Assembly: GCF_017876535.1 (NCBI RefSeq)
Contig: NZ_JAGIOF010000001.1
Span: 2,356,001-2,420,000 of the forward strand
DNA: 64,000 bases
Origin: Paeniglutamicibacter kerguelensis
GTDB taxonomy: Bacteria > Actinomycetota > Actinomycetes > Actinomycetales > Micrococcaceae
Direction of reading: 5' to 3'
Shown: positions 1-11,243 of the stretch, in pieces
Layout of the letters: the number at the start of each line of letters is the position of its first letter
How positions within the stretch are numbered: position 1 is the first letter of the stretch
The notes under the pieces: model-generated
Seen by the model: the letters and a program-made list of their open reading frames with translations, nothing else
Database searches by the model: none
What the model was told of the DNA's origin: nothing
Made by a program: the position numbers and the translations under genes

Positions 1-2065
1 CGTCCGGGTTGGCCACCAGAGTGTCCGAAACGAACGAGTAGGAGTTCGAGACGCCCAGCTGGTGCAGGTACTTGGCGTAGGCGCGCAGCAGCGCGACCTC
101 GCGCCAGCCCATGGACTCGCGCAGCACCAGGCGGTTGAGGTGGTCGGACTCGGCGACGCCGGTCACGATCGCGCTGTAGGCGGCCTCGAGCAGCGACTCG
201 GCGGCCAGCGGGTCGATCCCGGCCGGGAACTTCAGGCCCAGGTCGTAGAGGTAGCGCTCCTCGGCGCGCAAGGGGGTGACGGCGAAGGGACGCTCGTCGA
301 TGACTTCCAGGCCCAGGTTCTGCAGCACCGGAAGGATCTTGGAGAGCGAGAGCGGTGCCGTCAGGTAGAGCTTCATCCGGGCGTTGACCTCGGAGTCCTC
401 GTCTTCCTCCGGCACGTAGAGCTTGATGACCGGGCCGACGTGGTCGGGCTCCTCGTAGACGCCGAAGCGTTCGATGTCGGCCAGGGCCTCCTCGACCTCG
501 AAGTCCACGCGGTAGGCAGCGGGGAAGGCCTCGGCCCAGTTGGAGGCCAGTGCGGTGCCGGCCTCGGCGCCGTAGCGCTCGGTGGCGGCCTCGGAGATGC
601 CCTCGGACCAGGAACGCACGGCGGCGACCAGGCGCGTTTCCAGCGCGGCGCGGTCGACCACGGGGGTCAGGCCGTGGCGCTGGAGGCGGATGCGGTAGAA
701 CAGGCGAACCAGCGCGGATTCGCTCATGCGCACCTCGAAGTCGACGGACTCGGCGTTGAAGGCCTCCGTCAATTCCTTTTCGATGCGCAGGCGCACGCCG
801 GTGGTGTAGCGGTCGCGCGGCAGGTAGACCAGCGCGGACATGAAGCGTCCGTAGACGTCCGGGCGCAGGAAGAGCGAGGTGCGGCGGCGTTCCTGCAGGC
901 GCAGGATGCCCAGCACGGTGTCGGTGAGGTCCTCAACGGAGATCTGGAAGAGCTCGTCGCGCGGGTAGGTCTCAAGGATGGTGACGATGTCCTTGCCGGA
1001 GTGCGAGTCCGGGGCGAACCCGGTGCGCCGCAGCACTGCCTTGACCTTTTCGCGGACCACCGGCACGCTGCGCACCGAGGAGGTGTAGACGCTGGAGGCA
1101 AACAGGCCGATGAAGCGACGCTCGCCGTTGACGTTGCCCTGGGCGTCGAAGCGCTTGATGCCCACGTAGTCCAGGTAGACGCCGCGGTGCACGGTGGAGC
1201 GGGAGTTGGCCTTGGTGATCACCAGGGCGCGCTTGTCGCGGGCCATGGCGCGTCCGCGCTTGGTCAGGTGCTGGGTGTTGCGGGCGGAGTCGGTGTTGCG
1301 CATCAGGCCCAGGCCGGAGTCGGGGCGGATGCGCAGCACGTCTTCGTTGTTCTCGGTGACCAGGTCGTAGTCGCGGTAGCCCAGGAAGGTGAAGTTCCCG
1401 TCGTCGAGCCAGTGCAGCAGGTCGACCGCGGCGTTGAGGTCGGGGATCTGCTCGGCGCCGGTGACAAGTGCCAGCGAATCGGCGATCTCGTGGGCCTTGT
1501 TGCGCATGGCCGACCAGTCTTCGACGGCGGCACGCACGTCAACGAGGATGCGTTCCAGGCCGGCGATCAGGGATTCGACGGTTTCGTCGCTCGGGTCCCC
1601 GCCGAGTTCCACGGCGATCCAGGATTCGATGGCGGTGTCGCGGTTTTTCGCGACGAGTGCGGAGAGGCTCGGCATCGCGGCGGTGTCGCCGCTGGCCAGG
1701 TGCTCGTGGGCCGGAACGGTTTCCAGCGACGTGATGCGGCCGTGCTCGGAATCGCGGCTGACCACGAAGGTGGGGTGGACCACGATGTTGATTGCGGCCT
1801 TCTGGCGCACGATTTCCGCGGTCACGGAATCCACCAGGAACGGCATGTCGTCGGTGACCACATAAACCATGGTGGTGCCCGCATGCCGGGTGATCGAAAC
1901 CCGTGCCGATTTCGGGTCACGCTCCCAGCCGACGGCCAAGTGCGCCACCACCCTGGATTCGAGCTGCTCCGGCGAATACGCCGCTGCATCTTCTGGTGCT
2001 AACTGGCCGTAGTAGGTACCTACTAAATCGGCAGTGAGTGTCTCAGCGATGAATGTTTCGGACAT
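1..2065 (-). CDS. gdh: NAD-dependent glutamate dehydrogenase, large type (N-terminal 688 residues, cut by window edge)
   Basis: Oxidative deamination of glutamate to 2-oxoglutarate with NAD in the cytoplasm. The frame is open from the ATG at 2065 to the window edge, so the last ~900 residues of this ~1600-residue family lie outside. The N-terminus (MSETFIAETLTADLVG...) is followed near residue 70-110 by ITRHAGTTMVYVVTDDMPF and FLVDSVTAEI, recognisable as the N-terminal regulatory region of the large bacterial NAD-GDH. A GGAG stands 7 nt before the ATG, which fixes the start. Family assignment is by pattern recognition; the catalytic domain is not visible here. A palindromic operator-like element lies 63-85 bp upstream. 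Confidence 0.88.
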   Translation of the reverse strand, partial: MSETFIAETLTADLVGTYYGQLAPEDAAAYSPEQLESRVVAHLAVGWERDPKSARVSITRHAGTTMVYVVTDDMPFLVDSVTAEIVRQKAAINIVVHPTFVVSRDSEHGRITSLETVPAHEHLASGDTAAMPSLSALVAKNRDTAIESWIAVELGGDPSDETVESLIAGLERILVDVRAAVEDWSAMRNKAHEIADSLALVTGAEQIPDLNAAVDLLHWLDDGNFTFLGYRDYDLVTENNEDVLRIRPDSGLGLMRNTDSARNTQHLTKRGRAMARDKRALVITKANSRSTVHRGVYLDYVGIKRFDAQGNVNGERRFIGLFASSVYTSSVRSVPVVREKVKAVLRRTGFAPDSHSGKDIVTILETYPRDELFQISVEDLTDTVLGILRLQERRRTSLFLRPDVYGRFMSALVYLPRDRYTTGVRLRIEKELTEAFNAESVDFEVRMSESALVRLFYRIRLQRHGLTPVVDRAALETRLVAAVRSWSEGISEAATERYGAEAGTALASNWAEAFPAAYRVDFEVEEALADIERFGVYEEPDHVGPVIKLYVPEEDEDSEVNARMKLYLTAPLSLSKILPVLQNLGLEVIDERPFAVTPLRAEERYLYDLGLKFPAGIDPLAAESLLEAAYSAIVTGVAESDHLNRLVLRESMGWREVALLRAYAKYLHQLGVSNSYSFVSDTLVANPD

Positions 2066-2127
2066 GCTGGACTCCGACGTGTTCAAAAGAACGCCTCCGT
2101 GTATAGATGTACGTTTCGCTCCGTTGC

Positions 2128-2150
2128 GTAACGCTAGTGTTACAACACTA
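2128..2150. promoter_or_regulatory. Candidate operator in front of gdh (GTAAC-N6-GTTAC and overlapping 16-bp palindrome)
   Basis: GTAAC (2128-2132), six bases, GTTAC (2139-2143) fits the GnnAC-N6-GnnAC spacing described for the actinobacterial nitrogen regulator GlnR. It overlaps a palindrome TAGTGTT-AC-AACACTA at 2135-2150 with 7-bp perfect arms. The element sits 63 to 85 bp upstream of the gdh start codon, a sensible place for an operator. Which regulator binds is inference. Confidence 0.4.
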
Positions 2151-2169
2151 TCCCGCCAGGTTACGGTCG

Positions 2170-3423
2170 TCACCTCGACGCGGCGCGGCGCGGCAAAATG
2201 CGCTGTCGACCCTTGATTTTTCTTCCCGCGAGACCCGCAATGCCGATGCGCAGTGCAGAATGCGGCGCAATTTCTGCTAGCGCGCTTCCGGCCAGCAGCG
2301 CCGATTCCACGGCATCGGGATCGTGGGGCAGGTAGGCCACGACGGGCTGGGCGGGCCCGAATCGCGCCCAGGTCTCGGCCAGCGCCCGGTGCGGGGCCGA
2401 GCCCACGCTGGCGGCCGAGACCTTGTTGAACACCACCTTCACGGCAAGTTCCCCGACCGAGGCCTGCATTTCATCCAGAGCCCGGATCAGCCGGGGCACC
2501 CCGATGCTGTTTGCCTGGCCCACCGCGTAGATTTCGTCCGCGATGCGGAGCATGGCCGCCGCCACGCCGTTGCGCTGGGGGGCGGCGGTGTCGAAGCTGA
2601 GCTCCTCGTCAAGTTCCAGCGGTCCCGCAACGTCGATCACGATGACGTCGCAGCGTTCCTGCAGGGCCAGCACCGCCCTGCGCAGCGCGGTGGGACGCAG
2701 CTCCGGCCACCGGTTGGCCCGCGGGAGCCCGGTGGCCACGCGCATCTTGGCCCCGGCAATCACCACCGGCGCGCAAATGCGCTCCAGCGTGTGGGCGTCG
2801 AAGCGGTCCTGGTCCACGGTCCGGCAGATCTGCGCGAGCCCCGCCGCCTCGTCCAGCAACCCCAGCTGCACGGCCTGGGTTGCCCCGTAGGTGTCCGCAT
2901 CAAGCAGGATCACCTCGCGCGCATCCAGCGCGCATTCAACCGCATAGTTCAGCGCCACCAGGGACCGACCGGGGGAACCGCTGGGCCCCCAGAACACCAC
3001 GACCCGTCCGCGCCTGCCGGAGGGGTTTCCCGCCGGTTCCGCACTTGCCTTGGCGCCGTCGGAGCGGGTGCCGCGCTGCCGTTCCCCGCACGCCCGCTGG
3101 ATGAGCACGCCGAGCTCCACGGCGTCGATGGCGCCCACAGCCACGTGGGCCCCGGCCCTGTTCAGCCGGTTGGACTGCGCCGGGTCGTCGCACAGCACCA
3201 CCACGGGGACGCCACGTTCGGTGATTGCATCGATGTCCCGGGTTTCGATGAGGTCCGGCACCCCGGCCAGGATGACGGCATCCGCCAACCCCGTCTCGCT
3301 GAGAGCTATGACTTCGACCATGTCGGTGCTGGTCCGGGCCACCGTGAGAATCCCGCGTTGCCTCTCCAGGCGTTCGATCAATTCCCCGTCATCGGCCCAG
3401 ATGACCACCGAGATGTTCATCAT
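2170..3423 (-). CDS. CpaE/ParA-like P-loop ATPase
   Basis: About 417 residues. The N-terminal ~120 residues look receiver-like (MMNISVVIWADDGELIERL, then short beta/alpha units). The second half is a MinD/ParA-type ATPase with a degenerate P-loop (VVFWGPSGSPGRSLVALN), a LLDADTYG motif and a VIVIDVAGPL strand. In the usual deviant Walker A (KGGxGKS) a lysine precedes the final Ser/Thr; here that position is Arg, so ATP turnover is uncertain. The start codon overlaps the stop of the upstream SAF gene (ATGA), so the two are co-translated. CpaE proteins act with RcpC/CpaB in Flp pilus assembly, but no pilin, CpaF or TadB/C gene is present here, so the role is unknown. The alternative start is the adjacent ATG at 3420. 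Confidence 0.7.
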   Translation of the reverse strand: MMNISVVIWADDGELIERLERQRGILTVARTSTDMVEVIALSETGLADAVILAGVPDLIETRDIDAITERGVPVVVLCDDPAQSNRLNRAGAHVAVGAIDAVELGVLIQRACGERQRGTRSDGAKASAEPAGNPSGRRGRVVVFWGPSGSPGRSLVALNYAVECALDAREVILLDADTYGATQAVQLGLLDEAAGLAQICRTVDQDRFDAHTLERICAPVVIAGAKMRVATGLPRANRWPELRPTALRRAVLALQERCDVIVIDVAGPLELDEELSFDTAAPQRNGVAAAMLRIADEIYAVGQANSIGVPRLIRALDEMQASVGELAVKVVFNKVSAASVGSAPHRALAETWARFGPAQPVVAYLPHDPDAVESALLAGSALAEIAPHSALRIGIAGLAGRKIKGRQRILPRRAASR

Positions 3424-4073
3424 GAACTCGCCGCCGGGTTGAAGACGACAGTGATGCGCGCGTCGTTGGCCATCGCCTCGAGCAGGTCCGCAAGCGAGGC
3501 GTCCACCACCAGCAGTTCCACCACGGTGCCCGCGGTGCCGCCGAATCCAGTGGGGCGTTCGGCCCGGTACGTCACCTCGGCCGCGGGCAGCAGCAGCGTC
3601 GGAGCCGCGAAGGCGTTGGCCTCCCGGTCCTTGGAGGAAACCCACACATCCACGTGGGACCCGGCGGTGATTGCCGCAGGCAGCGCATCGGAAAGGTTCA
3701 CGGAAACCGGCCTTCGGTTTGTCCCGTCCTGCAGGCCGATTGCACTGGAGGGAATCAATTCGCCGGCACGAATCAGCGCGTTGGCCCGATGCCCGGACAG
3801 GATTTTCGGGTCCGCCGCAACGTAGCGCTCCCCCAGCGCGTCGAGCTTGACGTTGGCGACGCTGAGCTTCTCCGCGGTGAGCTCCTCGCCCAGGGAGATG
3901 TCCGCCTTGGCCACGTACATGGGCACGGTCTTGTCCAAGGTGCTTGTCAACGCGATCACCCCGACGCAGGAGGCCAGCACCATGAGGATGCCGATCAGCA
4001 ACCGCGGGTCCTTCCACGTGGGTCGTGCCATGCGGCGCGCTTCGCCCGCAACGCGGTCCTGAACCCGGTCCAT
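3420..4073 (-). CDS. SAF-domain membrane protein (RcpC/CpaB-like)
   Basis: 217 residues. One membrane segment at about 25-45 (LLIGILMVLASCVGVIAL) is followed by a SAF/beta-clip domain (VAKADISLGEELTAEKL..., RAGELIPSSAIG) and an RcpC-like tail. The topology is a short cytoplasmic N-terminus with an exported SAF domain. A strong AGGGGG stands 8 nt before the ATG at 4073, which decides this start over an internal ATG at 4031. The last base pairs overlap the CpaE-like gene, making a two-gene unit. SAF proteins of this kind are periplasmic or cell-wall side partners in Flp pili. Without pilus genes nearby, function is not assigned. Confidence 0.72.
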   Translation of the reverse strand: MDRVQDRVAGEARRMARPTWKDPRLLIGILMVLASCVGVIALTSTLDKTVPMYVAKADISLGEELTAEKLSVANVKLDALGERYVAADPKILSGHRANALIRAGELIPSSAIGLQDGTNRRPVSVNLSDALPAAITAGSHVDVWVSSKDREANAFAAPTLLLPAAEVTYRAERPTGFGGTAGTVVELLVVDASLADLLEAMANDARITVVFNPAASS

Positions 4074-4212
4074 GGTGTTTTCCCCCTAGAATCCTCGTTG
4101 ACCGAGTCCCCCATGACTCGCAGGGCCACCCCGACGTTTCCCGGCCCCTGAGCCGACACCCTACGCCCGCACCCCGACCGGTGAAAAGCCCCCGTCAGCA
4201 AAATGTTGGTTT

Positions 4213-4758
4213 TCAGTTTTCCCTGCGCACCCAAGCCACGACGGGAATCGGCACCAGGCTGGATCCCTGGAGCACCGACGCCCTGCGGTATTCATCGCGC
4301 TCATGGCGGGCGATCTCCAAGAAGTCCCGGCCCGCCTGGTCGAGCGTTCCGGTGGCCAGCAGCGAGCCGTCAATGCCACCGACGGTGATCCGCGCGCGGT
4401 CCCGCACCAGCATGCGCAAGGCCTGGCCGAGTCCGATGCGGGGCTCGCGGGCGTCCTGTCGCTGCCCAAGGGTCCGTTGCGTCCAGCCGGCCAGCGCGTG
4501 GACCGGGATCAGTTCCTCGACCTCTCCGCGTCGCAACATGAACCAGTCCTTGCCAAGCGCCGCCAGCCGCCCGTGCAGCCGTTCGCCGCCCAGCAGCTGC
4601 ACCTCCACGTGCGCGTTGATTTGGGGCGACAGGCGCTGGATCAACTCCTCACGGGCGCGTTCGACACGCACCGCTTCCTGCACTTCGCTGGTCTTTTCGC
4701 GTGCCGACTCGGCTTCCAGCTGCGCCTCCAGGTCCTCAAAAAGCGATTCCCATCTCAT
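4213..4758 (-). CDS. Hypothetical actinobacterial protein with N-terminal coiled coil
   Basis: 181 residues from the ATG at 4758; a GTG at 4764 is also possible. The first ~50 residues are charged, Glu/Arg-rich and probably coiled coil (FEDLEAQLEAESAREKTSE). Residues ~52-92 alternate in a way that suggests a small beta barrel (VEVQLLGGERLHGRLAALG, then WFMLRRGEVEELIPVHAL), reminiscent of an Lsm/SH3-like fold, but that is only an impression. No signal peptide or membrane segment. It lies upstream of the SAF gene on the same strand with a 139-bp gap and divergent from the LysM gene. Function unknown. Confidence 0.6.
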   Translation of the reverse strand: MRWESLFEDLEAQLEAESAREKTSEVQEAVRVERAREELIQRLSPQINAHVEVQLLGGERLHGRLAALGKDWFMLRRGEVEELIPVHALAGWTQRTLGQRQDAREPRIGLGQALRMLVRDRARITVGGIDGSLLATGTLDQAGRDFLEIARHERDEYRRASVLQGSSLVPIPVVAWVRREN

Positions 4759-4828
4759 GGGCACACCCTAGGTCCGGAATTCGATCCCCGGAACCCCTAG
4801 CGCCTCACCCGGCGAAGTGCCATCATAT

Positions 4829-4868
4829 TCAAACACAGGACATCAAACAGTCTCAAACGACATCAAAT
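4829..4868. promoter_or_regulatory. Phased TCAAA repeats upstream of the LysM gene
   Basis: TCAAA occurs at 4829, 4843, 4853 and 4863, the last three at exact 10-bp steps, in an AT-rich patch immediately before the start codon at 4878. Same-face spacing suggests co-operative binding by a MerR-like or BldC-like protein, but no regulator can be named from sequence. Confidence 0.3.
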
Positions 4869-4877
4869 CAGGTTAAG

Positions 4878-5642
4878 ATGCGCAAACAAGTCATAAAAGA
4901 TCTGCTCATGCTGGCGGCGACGGCCTGCCTGCCGCTGGCCATGCTGCTCGGCAGCCACCTCATTTCCCGGCGCCTGGACCTGGGCGCAATCGGTGACGCG
5001 GAACTCACGCCGCGTTCCCTCGAGCAACTCACCGGGATGGCCCTGGGATGGCTCGCTGCGGCGATCATGCTCTGGCTGCTGCTCGGCATGCTGTTGGCCC
5101 TGCTGGCCACGCTGAGCATCAGGTCCGGCCACCGCCGCCTCGGCGCGAAAATCGCGCGTCTGGTCCCGGGGTTCATGGCCAGGCTCTGCGTGGCGGCCAT
5201 CGGCGGCTCCCTCCTCCTGGCCACGTCGGCGAACGCCGCAGCCCCGCACGCACAGATGGCCCAGCAACTCGCCGGACAGACCGCCGACCCCGAAGCGACG
5301 ACAGCCGCGGAGCCGCGCGGGGAGATCGGGGACGGGGCGGGCGCCGCGGCAGCAGAGCCCACGGTGCTCTCCCCCGGCTGGCTTCCGCAACGGATTTCCC
5401 TGCCGCTGCAGCGCACGCTCGGCGGCGGCACGCGCCCGTCGCAGGAAGTCGTCGTCCGACCCGGCGACACCCTTTGGTCGATCGCCGCCCGGCACTTGGC
5501 CCCCGAGTCGACGGCCGGAGACATCGCCGAATCCTGGCCGCAGTGGTACGCGGCCAACCGCGAACTCATCGGCCCGAACCCCGACAGCCTCGACGTCGGC
5601 ATGGTCCTCACCGAACCGAACACCCGCAGCACCCGTCCATAG
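4878..5642 (+). CDS. LysM-domain membrane protein
   Basis: 254 residues. Hydrophobic segments lie at about 8-27, 53-78 and 100-118, the last ending in a signal-like ATSANAAAP, then a Pro/Ala/Glu-rich linker. A single LysM domain at the C-terminus (about 190-248) starts VVVRPGDTLWSIAARHL and ends in NPDSLDVGMVLTEP. LysM binds peptidoglycan, so the protein probably anchors in the membrane and contacts the wall. The ATG at 4878 is the first in frame after the AT-rich leader; an upstream in-frame extension is unsupported. The next gene follows 38 bp downstream on the same strand, suggesting an operon. Confidence 0.78.
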   Translation: MRKQVIKDLLMLAATACLPLAMLLGSHLISRRLDLGAIGDAELTPRSLEQLTGMALGWLAAAIMLWLLLGMLLALLATLSIRSGHRRLGAKIARLVPGFMARLCVAAIGGSLLLATSANAAAPHAQMAQQLAGQTADPEATTAAEPRGEIGDGAGAAAAEPTVLSPGWLPQRISLPLQRTLGGGTRPSQEVVVRPGDTLWSIAARHLAPESTAGDIAESWPQWYAANRELIGPNPDSLDVGMVLTEPNTRSTRP

Positions 5643-5680
5643 GTCCACCACCCGCACCACGTCCCCACCAGGAGCACGCC

Positions 5681-6330
5681 ATGAGCATCACCACGATCGA
5701 ACCGGCCACCCGCAACACCCCTGCGGTCCTGCTGCACGAGGGCGTGTGGACCGAATCGGGCCAGGCGCCGGCCCCGCGCACCACCGGCAGGCGCTTTCCG
5801 CAGGCCCTGCGGGGCACTGCGGCGCCGCGCAGGCAGCGGTGCGCCGTCGGCCCGGCGGCCGTCCCGGAGGAGACCGCACCGGAAACCGCCTCCCCACGGC
5901 ATGCGGAGGCCCCCGACGCGGAGTCCGACCCGGTGCCGGCGGAGGTCCGGCCGCTCATCGAGAAGATCTTCCCCAAGGCCGGGTCCATGGCGAACATCGA
6001 GGAGTCGGTGGCCACCGTCGTGCATGCCGTGGCCCCCGCGGTGCTGGAGGTGCTGGCCGGGGCACGTCCGGCGCGCCAACTCATCAACGCCCTGAACCCC
6101 GAGTGCATGGGCAAGCTCGAGCACCACCTGCGGATCGGGCAGCAGCAGCAACCGGACCCAGGCGTGTGCTGCTACAGCAACCCGAGGGTGCTGCGCATCC
6201 GCATTTCCGAGGTCCTCCCCCTGGTTTTCGAGGCGGCAGTGGTCCTGCTGGACCTAGAAAAAGTCCGTGCCACCGCCCTGAGAATAGAGCGGTGGCACGG
6301 ACGGTGGCAGGTTACTGCGCTGGAAATCGG

Positions 6331-6334
<4 letters not shown>
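5681..6334 (+). CDS. Rv3235-family protein
   Basis: 217 residues with a disordered, Pro/Ala/Glu-rich N-terminal half and a folded C-terminal half (about 100-217: [13 protein letters not shown]... [19 protein letters not shown] end). The family is known next to secA in actinobacteria and has no established role; the SecA neighbourhood hints at secretion, but that is inference. ATG at 5681 follows CAGGAGCACGCC, a clear ribosome binding site. Its stop overlaps the secA stop through CTAG, and its last ~25 codons encode, on the other strand, the secA terminator hairpin. Confidence 0.75.
6263..6302 (-). terminator. Intrinsic terminator of secA, inside the convergent gene
   Basis: A 14-bp perfect stem (6263-6276 with 6289-6302) and 12-nt loop, followed on the minus strand by TTTTT (6262-6258). 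It lies 28 bp past the secA stop but within the coding sequence of the Rv3235-family gene. Confidence 0.85.
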
Positions 6335-9045
<2,711 letters not shown>

Positions 9046-9118
9046 TGATGCCACGAGGCAGCTCCCAAATCTCAAGCACAGGAATTCTGGCGTGTTCAGT
9101 CTACGTGAGAGATTGCTT

Positions 9119-10351
9119 TCACTTGTGGTTATCAGCGTATTTGGGCGAGCTTAGCGAAAACTCCAAGGCAGCTGCCAGATTTCCCCGCGGGGAAACCTCT
9201 ACTGTTTCCAGGCCCAGCCACCCCGCCATCAGGCGCAATTCCTCGGCCAATTCACCGGCGGTTTCGGGCGGGGCATCGGGTTCGGTATAGGCCCCGCGCA
9301 CGATCAGGGACTTCTGCAGGCGGTCGGCCTTGACGTCGACACGACCCACCAGGCACTCCCCCAACAGGAACGGCAACACATAGTAGCCATAGGTGCGTTT
9401 CTCGCTCGGGGTATAGATTTCCAACCTGTAATTGAAATTGAATAGTTTCTGGATGCGTTTGCGATTGAAAACCAGCGAATCAAACGGGCTAAGGAGCGCC
9501 CGAGCCGAGGCACGTCGCGGAATGACGGTGCCCGGGAGCATGTAGAAGGTGTCCTTGTGTCCGTGCACGCCGGTTCGAACCAGCATCGACCTCTCGCTCA
9601 GGTCTTCCAGTACCGCCGCGCTTTCCCTGACGGGCAACCTGAAATAGTCAGCCAGGCAGTGCGCCGTACCGACCCCGTGGGCCTTTGCGGATGCCAACAA
9701 CAGGCGTTCCATGGCCTCCCGCGGGTCCACCGGTTCGGATTCGTTTCCGTACCCCGGCAACACCCTGTCCAGTGCCGTATACCTGCGCTCGAATTGTTTG
9801 TTGCGCCCCGCGGCGGTGATGATGCCTTCGGCAAAGAGCGCTTCCAAAACCCGTTTGACGGCCGACCAGTTCCAGCCCCACTCCACGGTTTCCTTGCGGT
9901 GCTCATGGCCCAATTCCTCGGCGACCTCCCGCGCGGTCAGTGGCGGGGAGCTTTGTAGCAGGCCTTGGATCTCGCTTGAGAGCGAATGGCCCGCGTCGTC
10001 AAGAGCGCCGAGGCTTCCCGGCCAGGTGCGGCGTTGCCAAGGCACAAGGTCGGCAAAATGTTCGGACCTGACCAGGGACGCTTCGTGGGCCCAGTATTCG
10101 AGGACCTTGCGTGGTTTGCCGACGCAGAGATCGTCAAGCAATGAAGTCTCGTAGGGGCCCAGCCGCGAGAAGAGCGGCAGGTACTGCGCGCGGGTGAGTA
10201 CGTTGACCGAATCGATTTGGAGCAGTTCCAAACGGTTAAAAGTGCGGCCCACCGCACCAATCGTGACTGGTGCGGTGGGCCGTGCCCGGTGCAGCCCTTG
10301 GGCTGCGAGGGCGATACGACGGGCCTGTGACGTCGAGAGAATCGTGGTCAT
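9119..10351 (-). CDS. YcaQ/AlkX-family winged-helix DNA glycosylase
   Basis: 410 residues of the HTH_42 family. Members unhook interstrand crosslinks or excise alkylated bases. The conserved catalytic Q-phi-D/Q motif is present as [10 protein letters not shown] near residue 45; the D version is that of the YcaQ/AlkX branch rather than AlkZ (Q-phi-Q). Three winged-helix modules span the protein, and a [16 protein letters not shown] block lies near residue 285. ATG at 10351 follows the end of hpf by 25 bp on the same strand. Known annotation in actinobacteria is only 'winged helix DNA-binding'; the glycosylase role rests on the E. coli and Streptomyces homologues. Confidence 0.82.
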   Translation of the reverse strand: MTTILSTSQARRIALAAQGLHRARPTAPVTIGAVGRTFNRLELLQIDSVNVLTRAQYLPLFSRLGPYETSLLDDLCVGKPRKVLEYWAHEASLVRSEHFADLVPWQRRTWPGSLGALDDAGHSLSSEIQGLLQSSPPLTAREVAEELGHEHRKETVEWGWNWSAVKRVLEALFAEGIITAAGRNKQFERRYTALDRVLPGYGNESEPVDPREAMERLLLASAKAHGVGTAHCLADYFRLPVRESAAVLEDLSERSMLVRTGVHGHKDTFYMLPGTVIPRRASARALLSPFDSLVFNRKRIQKLFNFNYRLEIYTPSEKRTYGYYVLPFLLGECLVGRVDVKADRLQKSLIVRGAYTEPDAPPETAGELAEELRLMAGWLGLETVEVSPRGNLAAALEFSLSSPKYADNHK

Positions 10352-10376
10352 AGGCCCATCGTAGTTGCCTTGTTGT

Positions 10377-11075
10377 TTAAGCGTTGGCCGGGGCTGCGGC
10401 CCGGTAGCGGCGGGTCTCCAAGGTTGCCTCGTCGGTGGCCTCGGGATCCAGGGTGATGATGCCGTAGGCGTACTGACGGCGGTTGTAGACCACCGAGTGT
10501 GCACCGGTCGCTTCGTCGATGAAGAGGTAGAACGGGTGGCCGACCATTTCCATCCGGTCCAGGGCGTCGTCGACGCTCATTGACTCGGCAGGGAAGACCT
10601 TGCGCCGGATCTCGATCGGGCTGGCGCTGGCCTCGGCCGACTCGGCGGCAAGGCGCAATTCCTCTTCCTGCTGCGCGATGCGGGTTGCCTCATGCAGCGG
10701 AATGGAGCTGTCGGCGGGCTGCAGGCCGCTGGTTGCCTGGTGGACGGCCTTCGGCGTCCGGCTGCCGTGGTGGACCTTGCGACGATCCCGTGCCTTGCGC
10801 AGCCGCTCGAGCAGCTTTGCGAACGCGGTGTCAAAGGCGGCGAACTTGTCAGCGGCCTTCGCTTCGGCGCGGATTGCCGGGCCTCGGCCCAGGACCGTCA
10901 ATTCAACGGTCAGGGCGCTGTCGGCGTTACGAGCAGCGTGCGGCTCCTTGGTGACCTTGATGTCCAAGCGCTGGATCTTCGTCGCAAGTTGATCGACCTT
11001 GTCGATCTTCTCGTCCACGTACTCGCGGAAGCGATCGGAAACCGTTACGTTTCGTCCGCTGATCGTCATCTCCAT
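10377..11075 (-). CDS. hpf: Ribosome hibernation promoting factor, long form
   Basis: 232 residues. The N-terminal ~100 residues are the RaiA/HPF domain that binds the 30S decoding region (MTISGRNVTVSDRFREYV). A variable linker follows, then the C-terminal dimerisation domain (about 170-225: MSVDDALDRMEMVGHPFY, YGIITLD) that joins two 70S ribosomes into 100S particles. Several ATGs are in frame: GGAGG with a 5-nt spacer points to 11075; 11090 and 11069 are alternatives. A hairpin lies in the leader at 11107-11139. Position between comF and secA is the conserved actinobacterial order. Confidence 0.93.
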   Translation of the reverse strand: MEMTISGRNVTVSDRFREYVDEKIDKVDQLATKIQRLDIKVTKEPHAARNADSALTVELTVLGRGPAIRAEAKAADKFAAFDTAFAKLLERLRKARDRRKVHHGSRTPKAVHQATSGLQPADSSIPLHEATRIAQQEEELRLAAESAEASASPIEIRRKVFPAESMSVDDALDRMEMVGHPFYLFIDEATGAHSVVYNRRQYAYGIITLDPEATDEATLETRRYRAAAPANA

Positions 11076-11106
11076 GGTGTCCTCCATCATTGCTCAGGTG
11101 ACACAA

Positions 11107-11139
11107 CAGCGACTGAAAAACCACTCCTTTCAGTCGCTG
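11107..11139 (-). promoter_or_regulatory. Stem-loop between comF and hpf
   Basis: Perfect 12-bp arms (11107-11118 with 11128-11139) and a 9-nt loop, 32 bp upstream of the hpf start. There is no U tract on the minus strand, so it may be a weak comF terminator or a leader structure of hpf. Confidence 0.5.
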
Positions 11140-11243
11140 AAGATGGGTTCGTTTCCCCTATCGGGGTGCCCATACTTCACCCTATGACAGATGCACGGAT
11201 AATCAAGGATGTTCCGATTATTACTTCATCGCGTTGAGCGTAA

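Noticed and set aside
62..2002. 646-codon open frame on the plus strand
   Set aside because: It is antisense to the NAD-glutamate dehydrogenase frame, which is recognisable and open to the window edge. Long antisense frames are common at this GC content.
2323..3825. 500-codon plus-strand frame
   Set aside because: Shadow of the CpaE-like and SAF genes; no family resemblance and crosses both genes.
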